A DNA stretch of 64,000 bases from Variovorax saccharolyticus (GCF_030316765.1 NZ_JASZYT010000002.1:901414-965413), one strand, 5' to 3'; shown: positions 46,249 to 57,491, numbered from the stretch's first letter. Notes: generated from the sequence alone by a model not told the origin. Made by a program: numbers and translations.

Positions 46249-47559
46249 TCAGATCTTCGTCACCATGACTTGGTCGATGCGGTAGCTGTCCACGTCCATC
46301 ACCTCGAAGGTGTAGCCGGCCCAGCTCACGCTGTCGGTGCGCTTGGGCACGCGGCGCAGCATCACCATGAGGAAGCCGGCCAGCGTCTCGTACTCGTCGT
46401 CGTGCGGCAGGCTCTCGATGTCGAGCGCACGCTGCACATCCTGGATCGGGGTCACGCCGTCGATCAGCCAGGAGTTCTCGTCGCGCTTGACGATCTGCTG
46501 CTCCTCGTCCTGCAGGCCGACCAGGTCGCCCATGACCGTGCTCATGACGTCGTTGAGCGTGATGACGCCGACCACCAGGCTGTACTCGTTGACGATGATC
46601 GCGAAATCCTCGTGGGCCTGCTGGAACTGCTCCAGCACTTCGGTCAGCGAGAGGCGGTCGGGGATCACCAGCGCCTTGTGCAGCGGCAGGCCGTGGTCGA
46701 AGGACAGCGGCTGGCCGCTCAGCACGCGCTGGAACATGTCCTTGGCGTCGACGTAACCCAGCACATGGTCGATGTCGCCCGCGCACACCGGATAGGCGGA
46801 GAAGGGCTCGGCCACGATGCGCGCGCGCAGCACCGATTCGGGGTCGTCGCGCAGGAACCAGGCGATGCGGTCGCGCGAGGTCATCACGCTGCTGACCAGC
46901 CGGGTGTCGAGCTCGAAGACGTTGGCGATCACCTGCTGCTCGCGCACCGCGAGCACGCCGGCGCGGGCACCGGCCTCGGTCATCGCGAGGATGTCGGCCG
47001 AGGTGATCTTCTCGTCGCGCTGCAGCGGCATGCCGAGCAGCTTGAAGAGCAGGTCGGTCGATACCGTGAACAGCCACACCAGCGGCTTGAAGGTGGTGAT
47101 CAGCACCTGCATCGGCCCGACCATGCGGACCGCCAGCAGCTCGGGGCTGCTCATGCCCAGGCGCTTGGGGAACAGGTCGGCGAAGACCAGGAACACCGAG
47201 ATGATCGTCACGAAAGAAGCCAGGAAGGCGGCGGTCTTGGCCGCCTCGACGCTGAACCAGAGCTCGAACAGGCGCGCGAAGTACGGGCTCAGCGCGCCTT
47301 CGCCGACCACGCCGCCGAGGATCGCGACCGCGTTGAGGCCGATCTGCACCACGGTGAAATAGTGGCCCGGCTGCTCCTGGATGCGCATCACGCGCTCGGC
47401 GCGCAGGTCGCCTTCGTCCGCCATCTGGCGAAGCCTCAGCCGGCGCGATGCGGCCAGCGAGATTTCGGCGAGGGAGAAGAAGGCGCTGGTCGCGATCAGG
47501 GCAACGATGATCAGCAGGTTCTGGGTGAGGGTCATGGGTCGGTCGATGAAGACCGACAT
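46249..47559 (-). CDS. CorC/CNNM (HlyC-type) membrane protein with CBS domains
   Basis: A 436-residue protein (428 if started at MTLTQNLL, 47535). Three to four hydrophobic segments form the DUF21/CNNM domain (about residues 10-200). It is followed by two CBS domains (SSVMTSRDRIAWFLRDDPES; VIPDRLSLTEVLEQF) and the C-terminal CorC/HlyC domain (DSVSWAGYTFEVMDVD). Such proteins take part in Mg2+ or Co2+ export or homeostasis. An AAA ATPase gene follows upstream. Confidence 0.88.
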   Translation of the reverse strand: MSVFIDRPMTLTQNLLIIVALIATSAFFSLAEISLAASRRLRLRQMADEGDLRAERVMRIQEQPGHYFTVVQIGLNAVAILGGVVGEGALSPYFARLFELWFSVEAAKTAAFLASFVTIISVFLVFADLFPKRLGMSSPELLAVRMVGPMQVLITTFKPLVWLFTVSTDLLFKLLGMPLQRDEKITSADILAMTEAGARAGVLAVREQQVIANVFELDTRLVSSVMTSRDRIAWFLRDDPESVLRARIVAEPFSAYPVCAGDIDHVLGYVDAKDMFQRVLSGQPLSFDHGLPLHKALVIPDRLSLTEVLEQFQQAHEDFAIIVNEYSLVVGVITLNDVMSTVMGDLVGLQDEEQQIVKRDENSWLIDGVTPIQDVQRALDIESLPHDDEYETLAGFLMVMLRRVPKRTDSVSWAGYTFEVMDVDSYRIDQVMVTKI

Positions 47560-47579
47560 GGTGCCATGAGACGCAGCCG

Positions 47580-48575
47580 CTATTGCACGAACCCGATCCG
47601 GCTGCGGGCGGCGCTGGCGCGCGGCAGGTCCTCGACCCGCACTTCCCCGCGGCCCGCCAGCCGGGCGTTGCCGAAGCCGGTCATGAGCGCACGCCGCATC
47701 TCGCGCGGCGCCAGCGTGGCCAGCTGGTCGAGCACGTCGGCTCCGGCTTCCTCGGCCAGCAGGCGGCCCCAGTCGTGCTCGGCCCGGATCGAGACATAGA
47801 GCTGGCGCGCGATCTGGCGCGCCGCCTCGGGCGAGGGGGCCTCGATCTCGAACACGTTCATCCGGTTGAGGATCGGTTCGGGAATGCCGCGCGCGTCGTT
47901 GGCCGTCGTGATCCAGATCACCTGGCTGGCATCGATCGCCACCTCGGCGAATTCGTCGACGAAGGCGTGCGCGGTGTCGTGCTCCAGCAGGTTGTAGAGC
48001 GCGCCCAGCGGGTCGTACTGGCTGTCGGCACCGGCCTTGTCGATCTCGTCGACCACCATCACCGGGTTGGCGTACTGGCCCTCGACCAGTGTCTCGAACA
48101 CCTTGCCGGGCTTGGAGCCCTTCCATTGCGATGAAGCCCCGGAGAGCAGCCAGCCTGCGGTCATCGAGTTCATCGGCACCAGCGACATGCCGGTCCCCAG
48201 CAGCTCGGCGAGCTTCTTGGCGAAATGGGTCTTGCCGATGCCGGGCGGCCCGAGCAGCAGCATCGGCGTGACCTCGAGCCCGTCGCGGCTGTCCTGCGCC
48301 AGCGCGACATGGCGGCGCACGTCGTCGAGCACCTCGGTGAAGTTGGGCAACTGGGCGTAGAGCGCAGCCATCTCCGGCACGCCGCTGGGCTTGACCTGGA
48401 AGCGGTCGGGTCCGCGCTCGAGCATGCGCTCGTAGGTCGTGCGAAGGTGTTCGTGCTCGCGCTCGGGGAGCTTGGCGAGCTTGCGCTCGACGTCGTGCGT
48501 CTGGAACACGCTGCGCAGGTGGGCGACCGGCAGCTGGAAAGTCGGCGACGCGGGGACGAGACTGCGGGAATCCAT
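47580..48575 (-). CDS. AAA family ATPase
   Basis: A 331-residue product started at MDSRSLVPASP behind GGAGG. Walker A is LLLGPPGIGKTHFAKK, Walker B is PVMVVDEIDKAG, sensor 1 is IWITTANDARG, and an Arg finger region is PILNRMNVFEIEAP. The ATPase core resembles Lon, but there is no protease domain with a Ser-Lys dyad. Its role is probably protein remodelling; substrate unknown. Confidence 0.85.
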   Translation of the reverse strand: MDSRSLVPASPTFQLPVAHLRSVFQTHDVERKLAKLPEREHEHLRTTYERMLERGPDRFQVKPSGVPEMAALYAQLPNFTEVLDDVRRHVALAQDSRDGLEVTPMLLLGPPGIGKTHFAKKLAELLGTGMSLVPMNSMTAGWLLSGASSQWKGSKPGKVFETLVEGQYANPVMVVDEIDKAGADSQYDPLGALYNLLEHDTAHAFVDEFAEVAIDASQVIWITTANDARGIPEPILNRMNVFEIEAPSPEAARQIARQLYVSIRAEHDWGRLLAEEAGADVLDQLATLAPREMRRALMTGFGNARLAGRGEVRVEDLPRASAARSRIGFVQ

Positions 48576-48684
48576 GGACACCTCCGGTTTCGAACACTCT
48601 TTGGACAGCATAAGCCGTGCCCGGGTTCGCCGAATGTCTACGTTTTCTCGCTTTGGCGTGTTTTGCGGATCTGTCGCTGGGCGG

Positions 48685-49179
48685 TCACACGCCGCCGTGG
48701 GGGTGGGTCGGATCGACCCACAGCACGGATTCCGGCTTCTCGACCGGCTCGATGTCGAGGTTCACCGCCACCGCCTGGCCGTCGCTGCGGCACAGCACGC
48801 ACTCGAGCGCCTCGGTCGGGCTGGCGTTGATTTCCTGGTGCGGCACGTAGGGCGGCACGTAGATGAAATCGCCGGGCCCGGCCTCGGCGGTGAATTCGAG
48901 CTGCTCGCCCCAGCGCATTCGGGCCCGGCCGCGCACCACGTAGATCACGGACTCGAGATGCCCGTGGTGGTGGGCGCCGGTCTTGGCATTGGCGTGGATG
49001 GTGACCGTGCCGGCCCAGAGCTTCTGCGCTCCGACCCGCGCGAAATTGATCGCGGCGGCCCGGTTCATGCCGGGCGTCTGGGCCGTGTGGGGGTCGAGCT
49101 GGTCGCCCGGGATCACGCGCACGCCGTCGTGCTTCCACGCCGGCTCGGCGTGGCCGTGATCCGCGTGGTCGTGGCTCAT
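48685..49179 (-). CDS. Cupin domain protein
   Basis: A 164-residue single-domain cupin. Motif 1 is GAHHHGHLESVIYVVRGRAR with three clustered His plus Glu, and motif 2 is GDFIYVPPYVPHQEIN. The N-terminus is His-rich (MSHDHADHGHAEP), which may bind metal. It is 13 bases downstream of grxD. The substrate is unknown. Confidence 0.85.
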   Translation of the reverse strand: MSHDHADHGHAEPAWKHDGVRVIPGDQLDPHTAQTPGMNRAAAINFARVGAQKLWAGTVTIHANAKTGAHHHGHLESVIYVVRGRARMRWGEQLEFTAEAGPGDFIYVPPYVPHQEINASPTEALECVLCRSDGQAVAVNLDIEPVEKPESVLWVDPTHPHGGV

Positions 49180-49192
49180 GACCGGGAGCGGG

Positions 49193-49519
49193 TCAGGCGG
49201 GGTTGCTGTTCAGCATCTGCTGCAGTTCGCCCGATTCGTACATCTCCATCAGGATGTCCGAGCCGCCGACGAATTCGCCCTTGATGTAGAGCTGGGGGAT
49301 GGTCGGCCAGTTGCTGTATTCCTTGATGCCCTGGCGCACTTCTGCGTCGTCCAGCACATTGACGGTCTTGAGCGTGCGGGTGTCGACCCCGACGGCCTTG
49401 AGGATCTGGATCGCACGGCCCGAGAAGCCGCACATCGGGAAACTGGCATTGCCCTTCATGAAGAGCACGAGGTCGTTGCTCTTGACGAGTTCGTCGATGC
49501 GCTGCTGGGTATCGGACAT
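49193..49519 (-). CDS. grxD: Monothiol glutaredoxin Grx4
   Basis: A 108-residue protein with the monothiol active site CGFS ([12 protein letters not shown]) and the [19 protein letters not shown] region. Grx4-type proteins carry or transfer [2Fe-2S] clusters. The order hemA-prfA-prmC-grxD on the minus strand is conserved in beta-proteobacteria. Confidence 0.96.
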   Translation of the reverse strand: MSDTQQRIDELVKSNDLVLFMKGNASFPMCGFSGRAIQILKAVGVDTRTLKTVNVLDDAEVRQGIKEYSNWPTIPQLYIKGEFVGGSDILMEMYESGELQQMLNSNPA

Positions 49520-49549
49520 GGGGGACTCCTGAAAATTGGACTGGGCGGA

Positions 49550-50404
49550 TTATTTCACTGTGCGCCAGATTCCGCCCGAGCAACGCGCGATGCCGGCGAG
49601 GTCGTCGCGGCTTTGGACTTCGGCGAAGCCGCGTCCGCCCAGCAGCCGCCGTACCGCGTCGGCCTGGTCGTGGCCGTGTTCGAGCAGCAGCCAGCCGCCG
49701 TCCTGCAGATGATCCGGGGCCGCCTGGACGATGCGGCGGATGTCGTCCAGTCCGTCGAGGCCGGACACCAGGGCCTGCAGCGGCTCGTGGCGCAGGGCGG
49801 CCAGGTGCGGATCGCCGGTCACGATGTAGGGCGGGTTCGAGACGATCAGGTCCAGCCCGCGCTCGGCGCCCGCCAGCCAGTCGCCCTGGGCGAAGCGCAC
49901 GGCAAGACCGAGCCGTGCCGCATTGGCGCGGGCCACCGCCAGCGCGTCGGCGCTGGCATCGACCGCCGCCACCCGGGCGTCGGGCCGCCGGTGCTGGATC
50001 GCCAGCGCGATCGCGCCGCTGCCGGTGCCGAGGTCGAGCACGGCCGGGGCCGACCGGCCGTCCAGGCATTGCAGCGCCCATTCGACCAGCGTCTCGGTGT
50101 CGGGCCGCGGCACCAGGACGCGGGCGTCGACCTGCAGGCCGAGACCGTGGAACTCCTTCTCGCCGACCAGGTAGGCCACCGGCTCGCCGGCCAGCCGGTG
50201 GCGGCACAGGTGCTCGAAGCGGGACCAGATGCCCTCGTCCAGCGTGTCGGTGTCATGGGCCAGCAGCCAGGCCCGTTCGCTGGCGGCACGGCCCAAGGCG
50301 TGCAGCAGCAGCAGCTGGGCATCGAGCCGGTCGAGGCCGAGGGCGGCCGCCGCCGCCAGCATCCGGGTCGGGGTCGAGGGCCGGTGTTCTGGCGAATGGG
50401 TCAC
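49550..50404 (-). CDS. prmC: Release factor glutamine methyltransferase
   Basis: A 284-residue methyltransferase. The GTG start at 50404 overlaps the prfA stop (GTGA). The SAM-binding motif is [15 protein letters not shown] and the catalytic motif is LIVSNPPYI. It methylates the Gln of the GGQ motif in release factors, fitting its position after prfA. Confidence 0.95.
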   Translation of the reverse strand: MTHSPEHRPSTPTRMLAAAAALGLDRLDAQLLLLHALGRAASERAWLLAHDTDTLDEGIWSRFEHLCRHRLAGEPVAYLVGEKEFHGLGLQVDARVLVPRPDTETLVEWALQCLDGRSAPAVLDLGTGSGAIALAIQHRRPDARVAAVDASADALAVARANAARLGLAVRFAQGDWLAGAERGLDLIVSNPPYIVTGDPHLAALRHEPLQALVSGLDGLDDIRRIVQAAPDHLQDGGWLLLEHGHDQADAVRRLLGGRGFAEVQSRDDLAGIARCSGGIWRTVK

Positions 50405-51489
50405 GTGGGCAGGCTGGCTTCGAGTTCGGCCAGCTGCTCGGCCTCGCGCGCCGCCTGCAGCGCCGCCAGCACGTCGCCGAGGTCGCCTTCCATGATCGCC
50501 AACAGCTTGTAGAGCGTCAGGTTGATGCGGTGGTCGGTGAGCCGGCCCTGCGGGAAGTTGTAGGTGCGGATGCGGTCCGAGCGGTCGCCGGTGCCGATCA
50601 GGCCCTTGCGCATGGCGGCGTCCTTGGCGGCGCGCTCGCTGCGGTCCTTCTCCTGGATCCGCGCCGAGAGCACCTGCAGCGCCTTGGCCTTGTTGCGGTG
50701 CTGGCTGCGGTCGTCCTGGCATTCGGCCACGATGCCGGTCGGGATGTGCGTGATGCGCACTGCCGAGTCGGTCTTGTTGATGTGCTGGCCGCCGGCTCCG
50801 CTGGCCCGGTAGGTGTCGATGCGCAGGTCGGCCGGGTTGATCTGCACCGCCTGGGCCTCGTCGGGCTCGGCCAGCACGGCGACCGTGCAGGCGCTGGTGT
50901 GGATGCGGCCCTGGGTCTCGGTGGCCGGCACCCGCTGGACGCGGTGGCCGCCGGACTCGAAGCGCAGTTTGCCGAACACCTCGTCGCCGACGACGCGGAT
51001 CACCACTTCCTTGTAGCCGCCGAGCTCGCTCTCGCTCTCGCTGACGATTTCGCAGCGCCAGCCCGCGCGCTCCGCGTAGCGCGTGTACATGCGCAGCAGG
51101 TCGCCGGCGAAGAGCGCCGATTCGTCGCCGCCGGTGCCGGCGCGGATTTCGAGGAAGGCATTGCGGGCGTCGTCGGGGTCCTTGGGCAGCAGCAGGCGCT
51201 GCAGCTCGTCCTCGATCTGCAACAGCTCGGCTTCGGCGCTGGCGATCTCCTCCTGCGCCATCTCGGCCATCTCGGGCTCTTCGAGCATCTCGCGGGCGCC
51301 GGCCAGGTCGGCCTCGCGCTGCAGGTAGCGGCTGTAGCGGCCGGCGACCTGCGTCACCTCGGCATGCTCGCGCGAGATGGTGCGGTACTGTGCCATGTCG
51401 GACATGATGTCCTCGCGCGAGAGCAGGAAGTCGAGTTCGCCGAGGCGTTGCGCATAGCGCTCGAGTTGGTGACGCAGGAAGGGTTTCAC
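50401..51489 (-). CDS. prfA: Peptide chain release factor 1
   Basis: A 362-residue product from a GTG start at 51489 ([16 protein letters not shown]). The catalytic loop has [18 protein letters not shown] with the GGQ motif. Translationally coupled to prmC. It terminates translation at UAA and UAG. Confidence 0.96.
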   Translation of the reverse strand: MKPFLRHQLERYAQRLGELDFLLSREDIMSDMAQYRTISREHAEVTQVAGRYSRYLQREADLAGAREMLEEPEMAEMAQEEIASAEAELLQIEDELQRLLLPKDPDDARNAFLEIRAGTGGDESALFAGDLLRMYTRYAERAGWRCEIVSESESELGGYKEVVIRVVGDEVFGKLRFESGGHRVQRVPATETQGRIHTSACTVAVLAEPDEAQAVQINPADLRIDTYRASGAGGQHINKTDSAVRITHIPTGIVAECQDDRSQHRNKAKALQVLSARIQEKDRSERAAKDAAMRKGLIGTGDRSDRIRTYNFPQGRLTDHRINLTLYKLLAIMEGDLGDVLAALQAAREAEQLAELEASLPT

Positions 51490-51580
51490 GGTGGGCGGGA
51501 CGAGGCGGTGGAAGGAGCGCAGCCGGCGGTGCGGCGTGCGGGCGTGGCAGCGCATGGCGCCGCCGGAGCGACCAGCGTCG

Positions 51581-52864
51581 CTAACGCTCTTTGGGCGGTT
51601 CGTTGCGCAGGAAGAGGCGCGAGACGGTTTGCGCCGTCTGCTCGCGCGCTGCGGCATCGCCGGCATGCAGCTCGGCCAGGGCGCCGTGCAGCATCTTCTG
51701 CGTCAGGCCGCGCGACAAGGCCTCGAGCACCGCATCGACGCTCTCGCCCTTGGCCAGCAGCTTGCGCGCGCGCGCCAGTTCGATGGCGCGCCACTCGTCG
51801 GTCTGGGCGTTGAGCTGCCGGATCAGCGGCACGGTGCCGCGCTGGTCCAGCCAGTGCATGAAGCTCTGCACGCCGGCATCGATGATGACTTCGGCCTGCG
51901 CCACGGCCGCCTGCCGGTTGGCGTGGCCCTGCTGAACGACCTGGGCGAGATCGTCCACCGTGTAGAGGTAGACGTCCTCGAGCGCCTTGACCTCGGGCTC
52001 GATGTCGCGCGGCACCGCCAGGTCGACCATGAACATCGGGCGGTGCCGGCGCGCCTTGAGCGCGCGCTCGACCGCGCCGAGGCCGATCAGCGGCAGCGTG
52101 CTGGCGGTGCAGCTGACGACGATGTCGAATTCGGCCAGCCGTGCCGGCAGGTCGGCCAGCCGCATGGCTTCGCCGCCGAAGCGGGACGCCAGCTTCTCGC
52201 CGCGCTCCAGCGTGCGATTGGCGATCACTATCGACTTGGGCTGCCTGGCCGCGAAATGGGTTGCCGCGAGATCGATCATCTCGCCGGCGCCGATGAACAG
52301 GACCCGCGTGTGCTGCAGGTCTTCGAACAGCTGGCCGGCCAGGCGCACCGCCGCGGCCGCCATGCTGATCGAGTGGGCGCCGATCTCGGTCGCGGTGCGG
52401 ACTTCCTTGGCGACCGCGAAAGAGCGCTGGAACAGCTGGTTGAGCGTGCTGCCGAGCGCGCCGGCGGTTTCGGCGGCGCGGACCGCGTCCTTCATCTGGC
52501 CGAGGATCTGGGCTTCGCCGAGCACCATCGAATCGAGCCCGCTGGCGACGCGGAAGGCGTGGCGGGCGGCGTGGTGGTCGTGCAGCGTGTAGGCATGCGA
52601 GCGCAGCAGGGCCGGCGAGACGCCGCCGCTGTGGGCCAGCCAGTCGACCGTGTGCTCGAGCGCGACCTGGTCGGCGGCGCAATAGACCTCGGTGCGGTTG
52701 CAGGTCGAGATGATCGCGGCCTCGACGCCGGGATGGCGGTTCGAGCCGAACGAGGTGCGCAGGCTGTGCAGGGTCGGGGCGATCTGGTCGATCGCGAACG
52801 CGAAACGACCGCGCAGGTCGAGCGGCGCGGTCGTGTGGTTCAAGCCGAGGGCCCAGACTGACAT
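51581..52864 (-). CDS. hemA: Glutamyl-tRNA reductase
   Basis: A 427-residue enzyme with [15 protein letters not shown] at the start, the active-site segment [10 protein letters not shown] (catalytic Cys), [10 protein letters not shown], and the NADPH-binding [16 protein letters not shown]. It makes glutamate-1-semialdehyde, the first step of haem synthesis by the C5 pathway. It is followed by prfA after 91 bases and is divergent from a small membrane gene. Confidence 0.96.
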   Translation of the reverse strand: MSVWALGLNHTTAPLDLRGRFAFAIDQIAPTLHSLRTSFGSNRHPGVEAAIISTCNRTEVYCAADQVALEHTVDWLAHSGGVSPALLRSHAYTLHDHHAARHAFRVASGLDSMVLGEAQILGQMKDAVRAAETAGALGSTLNQLFQRSFAVAKEVRTATEIGAHSISMAAAAVRLAGQLFEDLQHTRVLFIGAGEMIDLAATHFAARQPKSIVIANRTLERGEKLASRFGGEAMRLADLPARLAEFDIVVSCTASTLPLIGLGAVERALKARRHRPMFMVDLAVPRDIEPEVKALEDVYLYTVDDLAQVVQQGHANRQAAVAQAEVIIDAGVQSFMHWLDQRGTVPLIRQLNAQTDEWRAIELARARKLLAKGESVDAVLEALSRGLTQKMLHGALAELHAGDAAAREQTAQTVSRLFLRNEPPKER

Positions 52865-52944
52865 AGCTCCTGATTATAAAATGAGCATGGCCCGGACCAC
52901 CCGCGGCCGCGAAAAAGGCCGCAACCGGGACGGCGAACACTCCC

Positions 52945-53226
52945 ATGTCAGCGCTGGACCTTTTCAATCACCTGCTCAACTTCGTCGCCCCGGCCTTCGC
53001 CGTCGGCTTCCTCACTGCGCTGCTGGGCCGTGTCACGATGCGGAAATCATCGAAGGCGCCGGCTTGGTGGCTTCAGGGTGCTATCAATTTCATAGTCGGC
53101 GCGGCAGTCCTGGCGGGCGGCCTCGTCGTTTTCGGCCGCGACGGCAAGATGGCCACCTATGCCGCCCTGGTGCTGGCCTGCGCCGTCAGCCAGTGGCTGG
53201 TGGGCGGCGGCTGGCGCCGCGCCTAG
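52945..53226 (+). CDS. Small inner-membrane protein
   Basis: A 93-residue protein with three hydrophobic segments (NFVAPAFAVGFLTALLG; GAINFIVGAAVLAGGLVVF; AALVLACAVSQWLVGGG). No family is recognised. Its stop overlaps the stop of the convergent mechanosensitive-channel gene by 3 bases. Confidence 0.7.
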   Translation: MSALDLFNHLLNFVAPAFAVGFLTALLGRVTMRKSSKAPAWWLQGAINFIVGAAVLAGGLVVFGRDGKMATYAALVLACAVSQWLVGGGWRRA

Positions 53227-55703
53227 CTCGCCAAGCCTGGCAAGACCGGGGGAGGCGGCGGCGCGACGACGGGCGCCGGCGCGCCGGGCGCGCCCGGGTA
53301 GGGCGGGGCGCCCGGATAGGCAGCCATCGGCAAATCCGCCGTCCGCAGGCCGTCCAGCATCGCGAACAGCACGTCGCTGCGCACGCCGCCCGCGAGCCGG
53401 GGACTCTGAACGTAGGCGACGGCCTGGAAGATCAGGAAGCCCACCTCCACGCCTTCGAGCGTGACCGCGGGGGCCGGGCTGGCCAGTACGCCCGGATGGT
53501 TGGCGAAGGCCGCCAGCATCACCTCGCGGGCCCGGGTGGCGTGGGTGGTCAGCGGCATCGGCAGGCGGATCAGCACCCGGCCCTCGGCATTCGAGAGCGT
53601 CATGTTGCGCACCGTCTTGGTGATGAATTCGGAGTTCGGCACGATCATCGTCGAGCGGTCTCCGAGCTGGATCTCGGTGGCGCGGACATTGATGCGCCGG
53701 ACGTCGCCCTCGGCGTTGCCGAGCACCACCCAGTCGCCGACCTTGACCGGCCGCTCGGCCAGCAGGATCAGGCCCGAGATGAAGTTCTGCACGATCGCCT
53801 GCAGGCCGAAGCCTATACCCACCGACAGCGCGCTCGCCACCCAGGCGATGCGCTCGATGCCGATGCCCAGCGCCGACAGGCCGAAGGCCACCACCAGGAT
53901 GCCGCCGACGTAGCCGAGCAGGGTGGTGATCGAGCTCTGCATGCCGGGCTCGAGGCCGGTGTGCGGCAGGAAGCGCTGCTCCAGCCAGCGCTTGACCACC
54001 CGCAAGGCGATGAAGCCGATCACCAGCACCGCCACCGCGCTGATGATGGCGCTGGGCACCAGCTGGATCTCGCCGATCTTGATGCCGCCGCCGAACTTGC
54101 CGCTGCGCTGGTAGACCTCGCCCGGGCTGGTTCCCAGCGGCGTGGCGAGCGCGATCACCATGTAGAAGAAGAGGATCACGCGGCTCAGCCCGGAGAGCAC
54201 CACCGCCGCCTGGTCGAGGGTGCGGGACTGCAGCCCGAAGCTCAGCTGCAGGCGCTGGCCGAAATTGCTGCGCGAGGACACCACCGCCATGAACAGGTCG
54301 TCGGCGAACTTGAACAACACGTAGAAGGCCGCCGCCACGATGCCGGCCCAGGTGAGCTGGCTGGCCAGGAAGCTCCCCATCGCGACGTAGCCGGTGGCCA
54401 CCAGCACCCAGATCGCGATCAGGATCAGCGTGACGCCGGCCAGCAGCACGCCGACCCACATCGGGCGTTCCAGCGCGCCGGAGTCGGAGTCCGGTGGGGT
54501 GGGGGCGCTGGCGGCCGGGCCCGGCGAGGCTTCCTTCGGCGCCGGCTCGGCCGCCGGCGCCTCGGCCGCCGGCGTGCTGTGCAGCCGCAGCAGCATCGCG
54601 CCGATCATGGCCGTCAGCAGCAGGGCGGTCATCACGTGGGTGGCGACCACCGCGGCGAAGCTGGCCTCGACCACGGCGTTGACCTGGATCGGCGCCCAGA
54701 CCACCGCGGCCACCAGCGCCATGACCCAGGGGAAGGGTGCGAGCCGTGCCGCCAGCGGGTCGGTGATCGGCGGCAGCCGCCACGAAGGCCGTCCGTTCGA
54801 CAGCAGCGCGCGGCCCAGTCCCACGACGAAGGCGATGAAGATGCTCGACTGCACCACGCTCTGCCCAAGCTTGCGGGTCTGGGTCGCCCAGACGCCGTGG
54901 TTGTCGAGGACCGCGAACACGCCCTGCGCCGCCAGGCCGACCAGCAGCACATTGGTGGTGACGATCGCGATCACGAGCAGCGAGCGGCGCAAGCGTCCGG
55001 GCGGCAGGAAGCGCGCGGCGAAGCGGGCCAGCGCGCGTTCGGCCAGCCAATTGCCCAGCAGCGCCACCAGCAGGGCGATCGCGAGCGTGCCGAGCACGGG
55101 CGCCGCATGGCCGGGTTGGCGCGCGGTCTGCAAGCCTTCCGCGACTTCGTCGCCCAGCCGCTCGAGCCGGGCCAGGTCGCCGGCCCAGGCATCGCCGATG
55201 TCTTCCCAGAACTCCCGTCCGAGCGGGGAAGGTGCGCGCTCGGTCAACTGGGCCTCGAACAGGGCCCGCCGCTTGGACAGCAGCTCGCTGGCGCGTTGCT
55301 GCGCATCCACCGACACCAGGCGCGCGAGCCGGATGTCGGCATCGAGCGCGTTGCGCTCCTTGGTCAGCGTGGCCCGGCGGCGGGTGATGTCGGGGTTCTC
55401 GGTGGTGCCGGCGGCCGGCGCATTGCCGAGTTCGCCGAGCCGGGCGTTCAGGTCGTTGAGATCGCCGGTGCGCGTGGTGATGAACTTGTCGGTCGCGGCG
55501 CTGATCGCGTTGAGCTGCTCGACCACGCCGCGCACGCTGGCTGAGCTGTCGATCTGCGATGGCACCGCTTCGAGCTGGCTGCGCAGCGAGGCCACCGTGG
55601 GCGCGACCTCGGGGGCGGCTTCCTGCGCTCCGGCGCCGCTGCACAGCGCAACAGCCAGCAAGAGGGCCTTGAGGGGGGAGAGCCAGCGCATGGCCTTCAT
55701 CAT
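53223..55703 (-). CDS. MscS-family mechanosensitive channel with DUF3772 N-terminus
   Basis: An 826-residue protein. Residues 1-26 form a signal peptide, followed by a coiled periplasmic region (DUF3772-like) to about 190, then about eleven hydrophobic segments. The MscS pore region has GIGFGLQAIVQNFISGLILL followed by ERPVKVGDWVVLGNAEGDVR. A Pro/Ala-rich C-terminal tail (APPPPPVLPG) follows. It is a large MscK/YbiO-style channel that probably protects against osmotic shock. Confidence 0.9.
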   Translation of the reverse strand: MMKAMRWLSPLKALLLAVALCSGAGAQEAAPEVAPTVASLRSQLEAVPSQIDSSASVRGVVEQLNAISAATDKFITTRTGDLNDLNARLGELGNAPAAGTTENPDITRRRATLTKERNALDADIRLARLVSVDAQQRASELLSKRRALFEAQLTERAPSPLGREFWEDIGDAWAGDLARLERLGDEVAEGLQTARQPGHAAPVLGTLAIALLVALLGNWLAERALARFAARFLPPGRLRRSLLVIAIVTTNVLLVGLAAQGVFAVLDNHGVWATQTRKLGQSVVQSSIFIAFVVGLGRALLSNGRPSWRLPPITDPLAARLAPFPWVMALVAAVVWAPIQVNAVVEASFAAVVATHVMTALLLTAMIGAMLLRLHSTPAAEAPAAEPAPKEASPGPAASAPTPPDSDSGALERPMWVGVLLAGVTLILIAIWVLVATGYVAMGSFLASQLTWAGIVAAAFYVLFKFADDLFMAVVSSRSNFGQRLQLSFGLQSRTLDQAAVVLSGLSRVILFFYMVIALATPLGTSPGEVYQRSGKFGGGIKIGEIQLVPSAIISAVAVLVIGFIALRVVKRWLEQRFLPHTGLEPGMQSSITTLLGYVGGILVVAFGLSALGIGIERIAWVASALSVGIGFGLQAIVQNFISGLILLAERPVKVGDWVVLGNAEGDVRRINVRATEIQLGDRSTMIVPNSEFITKTVRNMTLSNAEGRVLIRLPMPLTTHATRAREVMLAAFANHPGVLASPAPAVTLEGVEVGFLIFQAVAYVQSPRLAGGVRSDVLFAMLDGLRTADLPMAAYPGAPPYPGAPGAPAPVVAPPPPPVLPGLAS

Positions 55704-55737
55704 AAAAGGCGCCGGATGCCCGTTGCGAGCCAGTCGA

Positions 55738-56487
55738 TCAGCCTTCGGCGCTGAAGCGGTCGACGCGGTCGGTGATGATGCCGTCGGTGCCGAGCGCCAG
55801 CAGCCGCTCCGCCGCCCAGTCGTCGTTCACGGTGTAGCTCAGGGCGCGCAGGCCGGCGTCGTGCACCTGCGCCACCGTGTGCGCGTCCCACAATGCGTAG
55901 TTGCACACGACCGCGACGCAGCCGAGCTCGAGCGCCGTGGCGAGCCAGCCCTCCGGCAGCGTGTCCAGCAGGAGACCGCGCGGAAGCCCGGGCTGGGTGG
56001 CCCGCGCGCCGCGCAGGGCCTCTGCCGCGAACGAGGTGAGCAGGGGCGGCGCCAGGGCCGGATCGCTCCAGAGCTGTGCCGCGTGGCTGGCGACCACCTC
56101 GCCGGTCAGGCGCTCGGTGCCCGGGGTCGGCTTGATCTCGATGTTGAGCGCGTGGCGGTTCGCCAGGCAGAAGCGGATCAGGCCCTCGAGGCTGGCCAGC
56201 GGCTCGCCGGCATAGCGCCGCGAATGCCAGCCGCCGGCATCGAGCCGCGAGAGCGCATTCCAGGGCTGATCGCCGGCAACGCCGCGGCCGTTGCTGGTGC
56301 GTTCGAGCGTCGCGTCATGCAGCAGGAAGGGCACGCCGTCGGCGCTCAGCTTGGCATCGCATTCGAACATGCGAAAGCCGTATTCGGCACCGAGGCGGAA
56401 GGCCGCCAGGGTGTTCTCGGGCGCCAGCCGGCCGGCGCCGCGATGGGCGATCCAGCGCGGGTAGGGCCAGGGTGTGCGCTCGCTCAT
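55738..56487 (-). CDS. ugpQ: Glycerophosphodiester phosphodiesterase
   Basis: A 249-residue GDPD enzyme. It has [19 protein letters not shown] near the start, then [18 protein letters not shown] and NIEIKPTP, the metal and catalytic motifs of the family. It releases sn-glycerol-3-phosphate from glycerophosphodiesters. The start overlaps the ugpC stop (ATGA), placing it last in the ugp operon. Confidence 0.93.
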   Translation of the reverse strand: MSERTPWPYPRWIAHRGAGRLAPENTLAAFRLGAEYGFRMFECDAKLSADGVPFLLHDATLERTSNGRGVAGDQPWNALSRLDAGGWHSRRYAGEPLASLEGLIRFCLANRHALNIEIKPTPGTERLTGEVVASHAAQLWSDPALAPPLLTSFAAEALRGARATQPGLPRGLLLDTLPEGWLATALELGCVAVVCNYALWDAHTVAQVHDAGLRALSYTVNDDWAAERLLALGTDGIITDRVDRFSAEG

Positions 56488-57491
56488 GCGCTTCGCTTGC
56501 CGGAGCCGGCGTCGAACCAGTGGAGCTTGTCCTGGCGCGCCGCGATCTTCACGGTGTCGCCGGCGACCGGCGGCGTGTGGCCCTCGTCGACCCGCATGAT
56601 CAGCTGCTCTTCGCCGATGCGGCCGTAGATCAGGCGCTCGGCGCCCAGCAGCTCGACATGCTCGACCTGCACCGACCATCCGCTCGCATCGAGGCTCAGG
56701 TGCTCGGGCCGGATGCCGAGGATCATGCCGGGCCGCACGCCCGGCGCATGCCTGAGCAGGTTCATCGGCGGCGATCCGATGAAGCTGGCGACGAAGGTCG
56801 TGGCGGGACGCGAATAGACCTCTTCGGGCGTCGCGAACTGGTCCATCACGCCGCCGTTCATGACGATGATCCGCTGCGCCAGCGTCATGGCCTCGACCTG
56901 GTCGTGGGTCACGAACAAGGAGGTGATGCCGAGCTCGCGATGCAGCTTCTGGATCTCGAGCCGGGTCTGGGCGCGCAGCTTGGCGTCGAGGTTCGACAAC
57001 GGCTCGTCGAACAGGAACACCTTAGGCTGGCGCACGATCGCCCGTCCCATGGCGACGCGCTGGCGCTGGCCGCCGGACAGTTCGCGCGGCTTGCGCTCGA
57101 GCAGGTGGCCGAGTTCGAGGATCTGGGCCGCCTTGTCGACCCGGGTCTTGATCTCGGGCACCGGCACCTTGGCGATCTTCAGACCGTAGGCCATGTTGTC
57201 GAAGACCGTCATGTGCGGATAGAGCGCGTAGTTCTGGAACACCATCGCGATGTCGCGCTCGGACGGTTCGAGGTTGTTGACCACGCGGTCGCCGATGCGG
57301 ATCTCTCCGGCGCTGATTTCTTCCAGCCCCGCGACCATGCGCAGCAGCGTCGACTTGCCGCAGCCCGATGGGCCGACGATGACGATGAATTCGTGGTCGG
57401 GGATCTCGGCGCTGACGCCGTGGATGACCTGGTTGGCCTTCGGGCCGTGGCCGTAGCGCTTGATGACGTTGCGCAGTGAAAGTGCTGCCAT
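56484..57491 (-). CDS. ugpC: Glycerol-3-phosphate ABC transporter ATP-binding protein
   Basis: A 335-residue ABC ATPase. Walker A is [19 protein letters not shown], signature [19 protein letters not shown], Walker [18 protein letters not shown] and the switch His in [16 protein letters not shown]-terminal TOBE-type regulatory domain follows (IRPEHLSL). It powers uptake through UgpA and UgpE. A 63-base gap separates it from ugpE. Confidence 0.95.
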   Translation of the reverse strand: MAALSLRNVIKRYGHGPKANQVIHGVSAEIPDHEFIVIVGPSGCGKSTLLRMVAGLEEISAGEIRIGDRVVNNLEPSERDIAMVFQNYALYPHMTVFDNMAYGLKIAKVPVPEIKTRVDKAAQILELGHLLERKPRELSGGQRQRVAMGRAIVRQPKVFLFDEPLSNLDAKLRAQTRLEIQKLHRELGITSLFVTHDQVEAMTLAQRIIVMNGGVMDQFATPEEVYSRPATTFVASFIGSPPMNLLRHAPGVRPGMILGIRPEHLSLDASGWSVQVEHVELLGAERLIYGRIGEEQLIMRVDEGHTPPVAGDTVKIAARQDKLHWFDAGSGKRSA